Shown here piece after piece: positions 37,239 through 46,215 of a stretch of 64,000 bases of DNA (the first letter of the stretch is position 1; each line of letters opens with the position of its first letter). This DNA comes from Syntrophobacter fumaroxidans MPOB (GTDB lineage: Bacteria; Desulfobacterota; Syntrophobacteria; Syntrophobacterales; Syntrophobacteraceae): the NCBI RefSeq assembly GCF_000014965.1, contig NC_008554.1:2282001-2346000 (forward strand). The letters run 5' to 3'. The position numbers were made by a program, and so were the translations under genes. The notes below the pieces were generated by a model, which saw only the letters and a list, made by a program, of their open reading frames with translations, did no database searches and was not told the origin of the DNA.

Positions 37239-38960
37239 TTAGCCGCTTAATTTTTGTAAGACCCCACTGGCGATTTTGTGACCGAATGCCCTGAGAATGG
37301 CGGATTGGTCCTCGGTGGGCTCCTCGATCATCCATTGGGGTTTTGACTTTCCGGCATACCAGCACAAGCATGAATGAAGGTTGCGCATGGATTCCATTGC
37401 CACAGCGGCGGTTTGCCCGATTCCGGCCTGAGCCAGACGGTTCTCAAGTACGCGCAGATACGTGAGGGCTGCCATGCAGGTAAAAATATGACAGCGAATC
37501 TTTCCGTCCGTCCAGTGCCGCATGGGAAGCACGCTGACGAGTTCGTCATCTTTTGACTGCCGGAATGCCTCTTCGACCAGGTAGCGATCCAGGCTTGCTC
37601 TTACGATCTCATCAGTTGACCAGTTCGCGTGGTCGGTAACGATGATATTCTTTCCAAACCTCTCGATGTGCTTGCCTATCCGGTAGTAATCCTTTCTGAA
37701 GACGAACTTCGGTTTGCCAGCCTCCTTTTCAAGATCGAACTGATAAAGGTCGTTTGGCAGGTAGAGCTTTTCGCAAGCCTGAAGATAATGTTTCTCAAGA
37801 TGTTTTAACTGATTCCAGGGTGCCTTGCCGGACTTGGCCCTGCTTCGCAGTTCATAGAGCACCTCCTGGAGTTCGAGCAGCTTCCGGTCGAAACCGTACC
37901 TCTGCTTTGCGGCAGTCCGGGGATTGTAGGTAACTACAACCGTCCTCTCCTTCCCCCAGAACTCCCCTGCACCTCTCCAGGCAACAATGCGATCGTCTTC
38001 CTTGCCAAGCCTTTCGAGTTCACGATTCCTGGCCGAATCGACCGGTTTGAAAGCGCAAAGCTTTGCGCGCAGAAACTCCTCGGCAAAATGGGTGGAGTAG
38101 GTGGTTATGAAGTGGAAACCTTTGCACGCATCGATTCGCTCTATATTTTCCTGCGCATTCATTCCCTTGTCAAAAACGATCGTGAGTTCGGCTCCGGGAT
38201 CGGCAAACCCCCGCATGGCGGAGAACGCCTCATCCATTACCCGCCAGAACACCTTCGAATCATGGCGATTGCCCTCATACTCCCGGTAGAAAAGCGGAAG
38301 ACGGCCTTCTCTTGAAGCCAGCAGTGCAACTCCGACCTGACGCAGCCAATCTTTTCCATCCTTATTCTTCCCCCGCTTCGCGAGTTCCGACTCCGTTTGG
38401 CCGGCCATGTAGCTGTAGTAGTTGGTCGTATCGAAAAGAAAACAATCCGAGCGGCTCTCGGCCATTGTCCGAACTTTTGAGAAAAAGAGACTCGATATCT
38501 GCTCGATTTGTTCGGGTGCAACCCTTTCCCATTTCTCCCAATAGCGTTGCGAGTTGAGCTTGTTTACATCAACGGGCCTGATATGCTGGATGGCGGTGTT
38601 TTGGTACCACGTCGGAAGAGCCCTTTTGGAGCGAGCCTCCACCATTCTGTTCAATACCGCATAGAGAAAGTACTCGCCAATCGTCGGTCCTTTCTCCCTT
38701 GGCATTCTTGGGGCAACGGAGTCGACGATACCGGCAAGGTCGATCTGCCCTGCCGGCAAATTGGCAAGCCATAATGCCCCAAATTCCCGCACCGAGATTC
38801 TGGTGCAGGTCCCTTTTTCCGCAGTAGCCAGTTGTTTAATGCGCTCCGGACTGCCGAGGTAGATCTGCTCGACCACCTTGAGCTTCCCATCGACCCTGGC
38901 CATCTCACGGACGTAGTAGTAGGGTCTATCCTTTTTCATTTTCTTGTGTAGGTGCGCCAT
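37239..38960 (-). CDS. IS1634-family transposase
   Basis: This predicted 573-residue DDE transposase begins MAHLHKKMKKDRPYYYVREM and contains the catalytic region in FLFDTTNYYSYM (first Asp), AELTIVFDKGMNAQENI (second Asp) and RYLVEEAFRQSKDDELVSVL (Glu), followed by WTDGKIRCHIFTCMAALTYL. The order and spacing fit the IS1634 branch of the IS4 superfamily. The start was set at 38960 because a consensus promoter occupies 38967-38995, so any earlier start would lie inside the promoter; ATG 38939 is the alternative. No frameshift or stop is seen, so it may be active. Confidence 0.85.
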   Translation of the reverse strand: MAHLHKKMKKDRPYYYVREMARVDGKLKVVEQIYLGSPERIKQLATAEKGTCTRISVREFGALWLANLPAGQIDLAGIVDSVAPRMPREKGPTIGEYFLYAVLNRMVEARSKRALPTWYQNTAIQHIRPVDVNKLNSQRYWEKWERVAPEQIEQISSLFFSKVRTMAESRSDCFLFDTTNYYSYMAGQTESELAKRGKNKDGKDWLRQVGVALLASREGRLPLFYREYEGNRHDSKVFWRVMDEAFSAMRGFADPGAELTIVFDKGMNAQENIERIDACKGFHFITTYSTHFAEEFLRAKLCAFKPVDSARNRELERLGKEDDRIVAWRGAGEFWGKERTVVVTYNPRTAAKQRYGFDRKLLELQEVLYELRSRAKSGKAPWNQLKHLEKHYLQACEKLYLPNDLYQFDLEKEAGKPKFVFRKDYYRIGKHIERFGKNIIVTDHANWSTDEIVRASLDRYLVEEAFRQSKDDELVSVLPMRHWTDGKIRCHIFTCMAALTYLRVLENRLAQAGIGQTAAVAMESMRNLHSCLCWYAGKSKPQWMIEEPTEDQSAILRAFGHKIASGVLQKLSG

Positions 38961-38966
38961 ACGGGC

Positions 38967-38995
38967 ACTATACGTAGTAGGGTCTGACATGTCAA
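38967..38995 (-). promoter_or_regulatory. Consensus sigma-70 promoter of the IS transposase
   Basis: On the minus strand TTGACA (38990-38995), a 17-bp spacer and TATAGT (38967-38972) form a near-perfect promoter. The start codon at 38960 lies only six bases beyond the -10 box, which would give a leaderless or nearly leaderless message, unless translation begins at 38939. Confidence 0.7.
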
Positions 38996-39540
38996 GCAAA
39001 AAATGAACAACACCTCAATTTTTCTAGATTTTTCCCCTAAATCTCGAGCATCTTGGAGGATCTACGGTGTGGGCGACTAAAAGTGCCTTGAATTATTGAC
39101 AAAACCGTTCGGGAGGGCTGGCATTCCTTAAACTCCCGATCGAGCCGATAAGGGGATGCGCGAATCGTGACTGCATGCGCGGGGCAAGGCTCTTGATCTT
39201 TCACCGGACAATTGCTACTCAAGAACAGGTCGGGAAAGGCGCGGCAATGTCGGCGGCGGGTGGTGCCGCATCTTGTCGAGGGAGGCTTTCGGCGTGAGGA
39301 GTCCGCGCCAATGCGCGTCGCCTTCCCGTGGGTGTTCGGGAAGAAGCGCGTCGCCCGTCGATTCCGCCGCATCCGCTGCCAATCATCGCGGCAGCAGCGG
39401 CAAAAGGGCGCGGCGGCCGTTGCCGTCGCCCTCCGCCGAAGCGGTTCCGGCCGCCCTTCGCGACCCGGATCGCCCGATATGCCGTGACCGGATCGCCGAA
39501 CTTGACGCACACAGCCAGCGCGGCATTCCATAAACATCCC

Positions 39541-39639
39541 GATATTTGGGGATTGCCCCAATTGGCTGTCAGCGCCGGTATCGGACATCTTGTAACTTGG
39601 AACTGCTTGACGAATGCCACACTTGCTTCGCGAGGAAGA
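39541..39639 (+). pseudogene. Fragment of a VapC/PIN-type toxin gene
   Basis: A short open stretch encodes IWGLPQLAVSAGIGHLVTWN followed by CLTNATLAS. It closely resembles the last PIN-domain motif of VapC-like toxins (HxAxAxxxGxDYLLTWNCxHIANA). No start codon, no N-terminal domain and no antitoxin are present; the frame then runs into the duplicated leader of the FmdB gene. It is likely the remnant of a toxin-antitoxin pair broken near the IS. The rest of 39137-39754 has no gene I can support. Confidence 0.4.
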
Positions 39640-39659
39640 GGTTTGCGCAAACCCTTGTG

Positions 39660-39750
39660 CCAGGTACCCTTACCGATACAGGAGATGATGCCCAGGAGAG
39701 CCGCGGCCATGACCTGGATCCCAGGTACCCCCTACCGATACAGGAGATGA
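39660..39750 (+). repeat. Direct repeat of the FmdB gene leader
   Basis: CCAGGTACCCTTACCGATAC followed by AGGAGATGATGCCC (from 39660) recurs as CCAGGTACCCCCTACCGATA followed by CAGGAGATGAAGGGATGCCC (from 39721). Each unit contains a ribosome binding site and an ATG near its end. Only the second leads into the FmdB frame. Confidence 0.65.
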
Positions 39751-39754
39751 AGGG

Positions 39755-40120
39755 ATGCCCATTTACGAATTCCGGTGCAGTCGATGCGGCAGGAAGAGCG
39801 AGATTCTCACGCTGCGGGTGTCCGAAGCCTTCTCGCCCGTCTGCAAACACTGCAGCAGCGAGGAAGTGGCGCGCGTGCCCTCGCGGGTTCGCGTGCGGCT
39901 CTCCGAGGAGACCCGCCTCGAACGCCTGGCGGACCCGTCGCGATTCGCGGGACTGGATGAGAACGACCCGAAGAGCATGGCCCGGTGGATGAAGGAAATG
40001 GGCCGCGAGATGGGGGACGACCTCGGCGCCGAGGACGTCGACGCGCTCGTGGACGAAGCCATGGCCGAAGGAGATGCCGCGGCCCAAACGGGCGCCGGGT
40101 TCGGCGATGACGACCTGTAA
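39755..40120 (+). CDS. FmdB-family zinc-ribbon regulatory protein
   Basis: This 121-residue protein begins with the FmdB zinc ribbon MPIYEFRCSRCGRKSEIL and a second pair VCKHCSS (two CxxC knuckles, residues ~8-36). An acidic helical tail follows (MARWMKEMGREMGDDLGAED), ending in Gly/Asp. The family is widespread, named for a putative regulator in methylotrophs, and likely binds nucleic acid or a partner protein. It is a single gene, with a duplicated leader upstream and repeat copy 3 downstream. The ATG follows CAGGAGATGAAGGG. Confidence 0.85.
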   Translation: MPIYEFRCSRCGRKSEILTLRVSEAFSPVCKHCSSEEVARVPSRVRVRLSEETRLERLADPSRFAGLDENDPKSMARWMKEMGREMGDDLGAEDVDALVDEAMAEGDAAAQTGAGFGDDDL

Positions 40121-40227
40121 CCCGCGCGAGGCGCCTCCGACGGAATCGCGACCCGTCCCCGCCCTATTCGGGAAGCCGGACCGGGCGAATACGATTTTCG
40201 GGCGGCCGGGGCCGATCATGACGGTTC

Positions 40228-40532
40228 ATACGGATTTACCTGGAAAACAGACTCCCTCGGGAGTCTGTTTTCATGCTTCGCGGGTGTCGCAGGGGGCATG
40301 GATAATTGCGTTCGAAATGATACTCTAAAAGCGTGGGGGACGTATCCCCCACACCCCCTCGCCGCTTCGCGGCTCCGTGTGGCGCTGCGGCGGCGGCCTT
40401 CGGCCAGTCGCCGACAGCGCCGAGCACTCGGCCTCACGCGCTTGCGCGTGTGGCCGAAACTTGGGGGGTGCGGGGGAATCATTCCCCCGCTCTTTTGTGC
40501 TTGAAAGATCCATCTTGCGCGCAACTTCGTAT
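40228..40532 (-). repeat. Structured dispersed repeat, copy 3 (with 68-bp module at the other end)
   Basis: The core (40306-40524) is reversed relative to copies 1 and 2. Outer tips ATACGGATTT (left) and the inverse of ATACGAAGTT (right) are both intact. The 68-bp module (40238-40305) is present on the ATACGGATTT side, whereas in copy 1 it is on the ATACGAAGTT side; the two modules differ at two bases. It fills the space between the convergent FmdB and OsmC genes, so it may act as their terminator. One end of the core carries a small change (TTGCGCGCAA). Confidence 0.85.
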
Positions 40533-40585
40533 CAGACCCACGGCCGGCCGGGGCAACCGCGAATCGGATGACGGCCGTCCGTTGC

Positions 40586-41020
40586 CTATTCCAATATTTC
40601 GCAGGTCACGGGAGTCGCATTCCGAATATTGTCAATCGATGCCCCGCATTCAAACACCGTCTTGATGAAATCCTCTTTTTCCCTGGAGGCCATTCCGGAA
40701 TCGAACCGTATTCCAACCTTCAAGGCGCCGAAACCGGCCCGCTCCCTGTCGCTTACGCCCATCGCCCTCGAGAAGTCTATGCTGCCTTCGACGCTCACTT
40801 CGATATTCCCGACATCGAGGTTCCTTTGCGCTGCAATGAACTGAATCGTGGAAACAACGCAGCTGCCGAGAGAAATCGCCAGCATCTCCGGAGGGGTCGG
40901 CGCCGTATCGTCCGCCCCGAACTCCTTTGGCTGATCGACACGGACCACATGATTTCGAACCTTGCATTCGACGATGCGATTCTCGATCTCCTTCACGTCG
41001 ACCTTGACCGTATAGATCAT
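40586..41020 (-). CDS. OsmC-family peroxide reductase-like protein
   Basis: This 144-residue protein has both family cysteines: LAISLGSCVVSTIQFIAAQR (Cys54) in the central helix and KTVFECGASIDNIRNATPV near the end. OsmC/Ohr proteins reduce organic peroxides with a thiol pair; some members have other thiol roles. Start 41020 follows GGGAGAGGAAC, while a longer open frame upstream lacks a site. It is a single gene ending against repeat copy 3. In an anaerobe it would help survive oxygen exposure. The subfamily (YhfA-like rather than Ohr) is inferred from the sequence around the first Cys. Confidence 0.85.
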   Translation of the reverse strand: MIYTVKVDVKEIENRIVECKVRNHVVRVDQPKEFGADDTAPTPPEMLAISLGSCVVSTIQFIAAQRNLDVGNIEVSVEGSIDFSRAMGVSDRERAGFGALKVGIRFDSGMASREKEDFIKTVFECGASIDNIRNATPVTCEILE

Positions 41021-41479
41021 GTTCCTCTCCCTTCTCATTCCGACGCCCACGGGGAGCCGCCTCAAAGATGCGCCGACCCGGCTTCCGGCGATTTGCGACG
41101 CGCATCGCGAAGACCGGATGTCGCGGAGGAAGGCCTCGCGTGACCCGCCGGAGGCCTGTCGAATCATTGGATATTCCTGTGAAAAACGTAAGTGAAAGGT
41201 CATCGGGGCCGATGTCGCCGGTTTCGTGTCGCGGACGGTGGGAATGCAGAGGAGAATCGCCCGGTCCGGGAGCCGGTCGTGCGCTCCCGCAATGCCGTTC
41301 CACCTCCGGGGATTCAGGCGACCCGGCCGGGCCGGAACCGTGAAGGAGTTCCCTCACCTCCCCGGGATTCGAGCTGCGACCGGCAGGTTCCCGCAACGCA
41401 CGTCATCGCCGCCCGCGCAGAGCCCAGCCAACCGCGCCGCCCGCGCGGCGGAATCCGCCCCATCGCCCGCCGCGGGCGT
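41021..41479. other. 459-bp intergenic stretch between moaA and the OsmC gene
   Basis: I see no gene, repeat or clear promoter here. The stretch is GC-rich; open frames on both strands run on from the neighbours but have no ribosome binding sites or recognisable sequence. Confidence 0.4.
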
Positions 41480-42469
41480 TCATCCCCCGATGGCGAACAT
41501 CGGGCGACTGATACACTTGCGGAAAGCCCGGCTGTCCAGTTCGTGCCGTTCGGGCTTGTCGGCGATGGCCGTGCGGATCAGCAGCATCATTTCTTCGTCC
41601 GAAGCCCCCAGGCGCAACGCACGCTTGAGGTCGGTTTCCTCGCGGGCGAAAAGGCAGGTGCGGAGCCGTCCGTCGGCGGTCACGCGCAAGCGGTTGCAGG
41701 TCGGGCAGAAATGATTCGAAATGGGACTGATGATCCCGATCTTGCCCATCGCCCCCGCAAACCGGTAGTGGCGGGCAGGACCGTTGGAATCGGTGCTTTC
41801 GACGGGAACCAGTTCCCCGACGCTCCTCAACCGGTCGAGGATGTCTTCGGACGAGAGGAACCGGTCGTCGTAATCGGCTTCCTTGAAGGGCATGAACTCG
41901 ATGAACCGCATGTGAAAGGGGTATTCGAACGTCAACCGCGCGAGGTCCGCGATTTCGTCGTCGTTGACCCCCCGCATGACCACCGCATTCAGCTTGATGG
42001 GCGCAAACCCGGCTTCATGAGCCGCCATGATCCCCTTCCAGACTTCCTCGAAACAGTCCTGCCGCGTTATGGACGCGAATCTCCCGGGCTTGAGCGTATC
42101 CAGGCTGACGTTGATGCGCTTGATGCCCGCCTGGAACAACCCTCCCGCCAGGCGGCCCAGCAACACCCCGTTGGTGGTGATGCTCAAGCTCCTGAGCTGC
42201 GGGATGCCGGCGATTGAACCGCACAGGAAGAGCACGTCCCTTCTCACCAGCGGTTCGCCCCCGGTGATCCGGATCTTCGAGATCCCCATGGCCGTCACGA
42301 TCCGGGCCAGCCTCAGGATTTCCTCGTAGCGCAGAATGTCGCCGTGGGCCAGCTTGGGAACGCCGCCCTCGGGCATGCAATAGGTGCAGCGAAGGTTGCA
42401 GCGGTCGGTAATGGAGAGCCGCAGATAGTCGATGCGGCGTTGATAGGGATCGGTGGGAGGAGAAGTCAT
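41480..42469 (-). CDS. moaA: GTP 3',8-cyclase (molybdenum cofactor biosynthesis protein A)
   Basis: This 329-residue radical SAM enzyme starts molybdopterin synthesis from GTP. The N-terminal cluster motif is CNLRCTYC in LSITDRCNLRCTYCMPEGGV; the C-terminal second cluster uses CPTCNRLRVTADGRLRTCLF. ITGGEPLVRRD and the terminal double Gly (FAIGG), needed for the MoaC-linked reaction, are present. The start at 42469 follows AAGGAACGGCC; the frame is open far upstream but without a site. No other moa gene is adjacent, so the cofactor genes are scattered. Tungsten or molybdenum enzymes such as formate dehydrogenase would use the product. Confidence 0.93.
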   Translation of the reverse strand: MTSPPTDPYQRRIDYLRLSITDRCNLRCTYCMPEGGVPKLAHGDILRYEEILRLARIVTAMGISKIRITGGEPLVRRDVLFLCGSIAGIPQLRSLSITTNGVLLGRLAGGLFQAGIKRINVSLDTLKPGRFASITRQDCFEEVWKGIMAAHEAGFAPIKLNAVVMRGVNDDEIADLARLTFEYPFHMRFIEFMPFKEADYDDRFLSSEDILDRLRSVGELVPVESTDSNGPARHYRFAGAMGKIGIISPISNHFCPTCNRLRVTADGRLRTCLFAREETDLKRALRLGASDEEMMLLIRTAIADKPERHELDSRAFRKCISRPMFAIGG

Positions 42470-42964
42470 GGCCGTTCCTTGAGCGTGAGTTCGAAGCGTG
42501 TCAATAGCATCCATGGTCTCGACGCGGCCACCCCGTCCGGCGGCGACTCGCGGCACAGGCCGCCATAGCGTGCCGGGACATACCCCCGTGCATCCGTTCG
42601 AAAACCCCGCCCGGTCCCTTTTCCATGCAGGATGTGCCTCCGAGGCGTTATCCTCCCGGACCGGCCGATCCTTTCGAACGTCTGCTATTCTATCCCCCCC
42701 GCGGGCAAAAAGCCAGCCCATCCGTGAGCGCTTTTCGCGACGTCGCGGCCGAGGGGGCGATGAAAAGCGGTTTCGCGGCGGGCACGCGCGACGCCGCGAG
42801 TCTTTGCGCCCCGGCTCCGCATCGCGCACGGCCGACCGGCCGACATTCGATATCGTTTCATTGCGGTTTTTCCCGCACACTAACACTTCCTGTACGCCGG
42901 AGTTGTGCTATACTGTGTGGTATCGTAAATCTTCAGAGGACAACTCTGCCATGAGCCGGCTTTC
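42470..42964. other. 495-bp divergent intergenic region, with a -10-like box
   Basis: This region separates moaA from the hybrid kinase gene. The only signal I see is TATACT at 42909-42914, which could be the -10 of the kinase gene; the matching -35 is poor. No gene is supported. Confidence 0.35.
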
Positions 42965-44824
42965 ATGAACGATACAAAAACGACGCACAACGACTTTGCA
43001 GACACCATCCGGGAGGAGCAGGTTCGCCTGGCGATGCGGCAGCTTGCAACGATGCAGGCCGCTTCCTTCATCGTCGCCCTGGTCCTGTGTTTCATCGTCC
43101 GCAATCAGGTCCCCTTGCCGAAAATCCTCGTGTGGCTGTCGCTCATCCTGGCGGTTGTCGTCGGCCGGGTACACCTTCATCGTCGATTCGTCAAGATACG
43201 GGACGGTTCTTTTCCCGGAAAGCAGTGGACGAACGTTTACCTTGCCCTGGCCCTTTTTTCGGGAATCGTCTGGGGGCTGTCCGCCTTTCTGCTGTATCCG
43301 TCCGACAACATGGCGCTGATGCCCTTTTTCGTGCTCGTCATGGCCAGCCTCGCCGCCGCCACCACGGTGTCGCATTCCTCCATCAAGCTCGCCCCCGCCG
43401 CATGGGCGGTGCCGGCCATGCTGTTCTACGCCGCGCGGTGCGTCATGGAAGGGGGACAGATCGGAGTCACGATCGCTTTTCTGATCGTCGTCTACCTGTT
43501 CACCATCGTTCGCTATTCGTTCACCCACAACAGCGCCATCACTTCGGCCATCGCGCTGAAATTCGAGAACCTCAAGCTTCTCGAGGAGGTGCAGACGGTC
43601 AACGAGAAGCTGCGCCGGGACATTACCGACCGCAAACGGGCGGAGGTCGAGCGGCTCGAAATGGAACGACGGCTGCTCCACGCCCAGAAGCTCGAGAGCC
43701 TCGGCGTCATGGCCGGCGGCATCGCCCACGACTTCAACAATCTCCTCATGGCCATCATGGGAAACCTGGACCTGACCCTCCTGGACCTCCCCAACGATTG
43801 CCGCGCCCGCACCTGCGTCGAGCAGGCCTACAAGGCAAGCCGCCGGGCGGGGGAGCTGACGAGCCAGATGCTGGCCTATTCCGGGAAAGGGCACCTGCGG
43901 CCCTCTCCCATGGACCTCAGCGACGAGGTGCGCAAGAACGCGCAGCTCTTCCGCGCCGCCATTGAGCGGACCATCACCCTGGAGGTTGCGCTGAGCTCCC
44001 GGCCGGCCACCGTCGAGGCCGATCCGGGCCAGATTCAGCAGGTCGTCATGAACCTCATCACCAACGCCTCCGAAGCCATCGGCCAGAACCCCGGCGGGAT
44101 CGCCATCACCACGGGGACGATGGATTGCGACGAGGAGTGCCTGAGTCGAAGCTGCCTGGACGAAAAGCCTCCCCCGGGACGCTTCGCCTACATCGAGGTG
44201 TCGGATACGGGCTGCGGAATGGACGAGAAGACCCGGCAGCGCCTTTTCGACCCCTTCTTCACCACCAAGTTCACGGGCCGAGGCCTCGGGATGTCCGCGG
44301 TTATGGGGATCGTGCGGGGTCACAGGGGGGCCATCCTGGTGGAGAGCGAGGTGGGCTGGGGAACCACTGTCCGGGTGCTGTTCCCCGCCTGCGAACCACC
44401 CGTTTCCGCGGCCCCCGAGCTCCCGGCCGCGGCGGCAAGCGAGCCGCCCATGATGGGGTCGGTCCTGGTGGTCGACGACGAACACGGGATTCGCGAGCCG
44501 TGCATGGCTCACGTGGAGCGGCTCGGGTTCCATGCCGTGGGAGCCGCGGACGGCGAGGAGGCTTTGCGGCTCTTCCGGGACAACGCAAAGGAATTCGTCT
44601 GCGTGCTTCTCGATTTGACCATGCCCCGCATGAGCGGCCTGGCCGCATACCAGGAGTTGAAGCGGATACGGCCGGACGTCCCGGTGATCCTCTGCAGCGG
44701 CTACGGCGAAGAGGATGCCACCAATCGCTTCGCCGGGCAGAAACTGGCCGGCTTCCTCCACAAGCCCTATACCCTCGAGGAGCTCAAGCAAAGCCTGACC
44801 CGGGCGCTCAACGCGGCCGCCTGA
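42965..44824 (+). CDS. Membrane hybrid histidine kinase with C-terminal receiver
   Basis: This 619-residue protein has five or six N-terminal membrane helices (residues ~30-190, e.g. ASFIVALVLCFIVRNQVPLP, IAFLIVVYLFTIVRYSF), a short coiled coil, a HisKA domain (GVMAGGIAHDFNNLLMAIMG, His255), HATPase (VMNLITNASEAIG, SDTGCGMDEKT, GRGLGMSAVMGIV) and a receiver (VLVVDDEHGIR, Asp550 in LLDLTMPRMSG, Lys in FLHKPYTLEEL). The membrane part has no large external loop, so it may sense something within the membrane. No regulator is adjacent; phosphotransfer may go to a distant partner. Base 42965 was chosen for the start because CATGAGCCGGCTTTC precedes it closely; 42951 is out of frame. Confidence 0.9.
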   Translation: MNDTKTTHNDFADTIREEQVRLAMRQLATMQAASFIVALVLCFIVRNQVPLPKILVWLSLILAVVVGRVHLHRRFVKIRDGSFPGKQWTNVYLALALFSGIVWGLSAFLLYPSDNMALMPFFVLVMASLAAATTVSHSSIKLAPAAWAVPAMLFYAARCVMEGGQIGVTIAFLIVVYLFTIVRYSFTHNSAITSAIALKFENLKLLEEVQTVNEKLRRDITDRKRAEVERLEMERRLLHAQKLESLGVMAGGIAHDFNNLLMAIMGNLDLTLLDLPNDCRARTCVEQAYKASRRAGELTSQMLAYSGKGHLRPSPMDLSDEVRKNAQLFRAAIERTITLEVALSSRPATVEADPGQIQQVVMNLITNASEAIGQNPGGIAITTGTMDCDEECLSRSCLDEKPPPGRFAYIEVSDTGCGMDEKTRQRLFDPFFTTKFTGRGLGMSAVMGIVRGHRGAILVESEVGWGTTVRVLFPACEPPVSAAPELPAAAASEPPMMGSVLVVDDEHGIREPCMAHVERLGFHAVGAADGEEALRLFRDNAKEFVCVLLDLTMPRMSGLAAYQELKRIRPDVPVILCSGYGEEDATNRFAGQKLAGFLHKPYTLEELKQSLTRALNAAA

Positions 44825-44972
44825 CATCCCCCGCAAAGAAGAAATCCCGTTCCACCGTTCCACCCCGGAACGGACCGGCACGCGCCGCCCCGCTCACCGC
44901 CTCGTCCCGCGCGTTCAGCCGCCTGTCCGAACCCCGTCTTTGCGATTGCAGTCCGGACAATATCGTTATATT

Positions 44973-45209
44973 ATAAGGACTTGCGTTCAAAATGATACTC
45001 TAAAAGCGTGGGGGACGTATCCCCCACACCCCCACGCCGCTTCGCGGCTCCGTGTGGCGCTGCGGCGGCGGCCTTCGGCCAGTCGCCGACAGCGCCGAGC
45101 ACTCGGCCTCACGCGCTTGCGCGTGTGGCCGAAACTTGGGGGGTGCGGGGGAATCATTCCCCCGCTCTTTTGTGCTTGAAAGATCCATCTCTTGAACGCA
45201 ACTTCGTAT
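44973..45209 (-). repeat. Structured dispersed repeat, copy 4 (no 68-bp module)
   Basis: This reversed copy has core 44981-45201. Its left tip is degenerate (ATAAGGACTTGCG against ATACGGATTTGCG) and its right tip complete (TTGAACGCAACTTCGTAT). A two-base addition (CATCTCTTGAACG) marks this copy. It stands between the hybrid kinase gene and the LysR gene. The rest of 44825-45288 shows no gene. Confidence 0.85.
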
Positions 45210-45288
45210 CAGAATACAAAAAGAGCTTATCTCGTATCCGATGATTTAAAATGAACGCATCGATCGACTGAATCGATAGGAGAGGGTC

Positions 45289-46215
45289 ATGGAGTTGCGA
45301 CAGCTCAAGACATTCAGGGTCGTGGCGAACCTTTTGAGCTTCAACAAGGCGGCCGGGCAGCTTCATTACGCACAGTCGAGCATTTCGGCCCAGATTCAAA
45401 TCCTGGAAGAGGAGCTGGGGGTGCAGCTCTTCGACCGCCTGGGCAAGCGGGTGCAGCTGACGGAGGCCGGCGTGCGGTTGCTCCAGTATGCAAACAAGAT
45501 ACTGGACCTGGTGGACGAGACGAACTCAATGGTCAACCGGGTCAACGAGCCCACCGGGTCATTGACGATCCGGATCCCGGAAACGTTGGGCGTGCGCCGG
45601 CTGCCGGCCGTGCTCAGGGAATTCCACTCCCGGTTCCCCAGGGTGCGGCTGAACTTCATCACGTGCGCGCTCGAAGGGCTGGACAAGGACCTGCGCAAGG
45701 GCATAACCGATCTGGCGTTCCTGCTTGCCGAATCGATAAACGCGGCGGATCTCGACATGGCGACCCTCGGGTTCGAGCCGGTGGTGCTCGTGGCCGCCCC
45801 GGATCATCCCCTGGCCGCGAAAAGGAAAGTGCACACGAGGGATTTGACCGGTTCGACCATCCTGCTTTCGAGGGTGGACTGCAGTTACCGGAAGGTCCTG
45901 GAACAGATCCTGGAGCAGGAAGAGGTCACGCGGTTCAACCGGTTCGAATTCAGCAGCGTGGAAGTGATCAAGCACTGCGTCATGGCGGGGGTGGGGATAT
46001 CGGTCCTGCCGTCGATTGCCGTGGCCGAGGATGTGGCCCGCAAGCGGATGGTCGTTCTCCCCTGGTCCGAGGGCGGGATCCAGGTGGCCGTGCTCATGGT
46101 CTGGTACCGCGAACGATGGATTTCACCCACCCTGCAGGCGTTCATGGACGTCACGAAAAAGGTGTTCGCGCAGGCGGCCGAAAAACCGTCCCGGGCGGTC
46201 AGTACTCGCACTTGA
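45289..46215 (+). CDS. LysR-family transcriptional regulator
   Basis: This 308-residue protein has the LysR N-terminal winged HTH (MELRQLKTFRVVANLLSFNK, AAGQLHYAQSSISAQIQILE, LGVQLFDRLGKRVQLTEAG) and the two-lobed effector domain (SLTIRIPETLGVRRLPAVLR, VAAPDHPLAAKR, GVGISVLPSIAVAEDVARKR). It is full length. The ATG follows GATAGGAGAGGGTC. No divergent target operon is adjacent; the upstream neighbour is repeat copy 4. Its 3' end overlaps the convergent TrmO-like gene by 17 bp. The effector cannot be predicted. Confidence 0.9.
   Translation: MELRQLKTFRVVANLLSFNKAAGQLHYAQSSISAQIQILEEELGVQLFDRLGKRVQLTEAGVRLLQYANKILDLVDETNSMVNRVNEPTGSLTIRIPETLGVRRLPAVLREFHSRFPRVRLNFITCALEGLDKDLRKGITDLAFLLAESINAADLDMATLGFEPVVLVAAPDHPLAAKRKVHTRDLTGSTILLSRVDCSYRKVLEQILEQEEVTRFNRFEFSSVEVIKHCVMAGVGISVLPSIAVAEDVARKRMVVLPWSEGGIQVAVLMVWYRERWISPTLQAFMDVTKKVFAQAAEKPSRAVSTRT

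Larger units (their letters stand above)
37184..39136 (-). mobile_element. IS1634-family insertion sequence with 19-bp inverted ends
   Basis: The element is bounded by GGAGTTTAAGGAATCCCAG (37184-37202) and its inverse CTGGCATTCCTTAAACTCC (39118-39136), matching at 18 of 19 positions, and encloses one transposase gene with its own promoter. A length of 1953 bp is normal for the family. I see no clear target duplication next to these ends, so the flanks may have rearranged or the true tips may differ by a few bases. It separates the AT-rich island from a decayed toxin gene. Confidence 0.75.

Noticed and set aside
41480-42886. Longer MoaA starting at 42886
   Set aside because: The added 139 residues are unlike the family, and the start at 42469 gives the normal length with a ribosome binding site.
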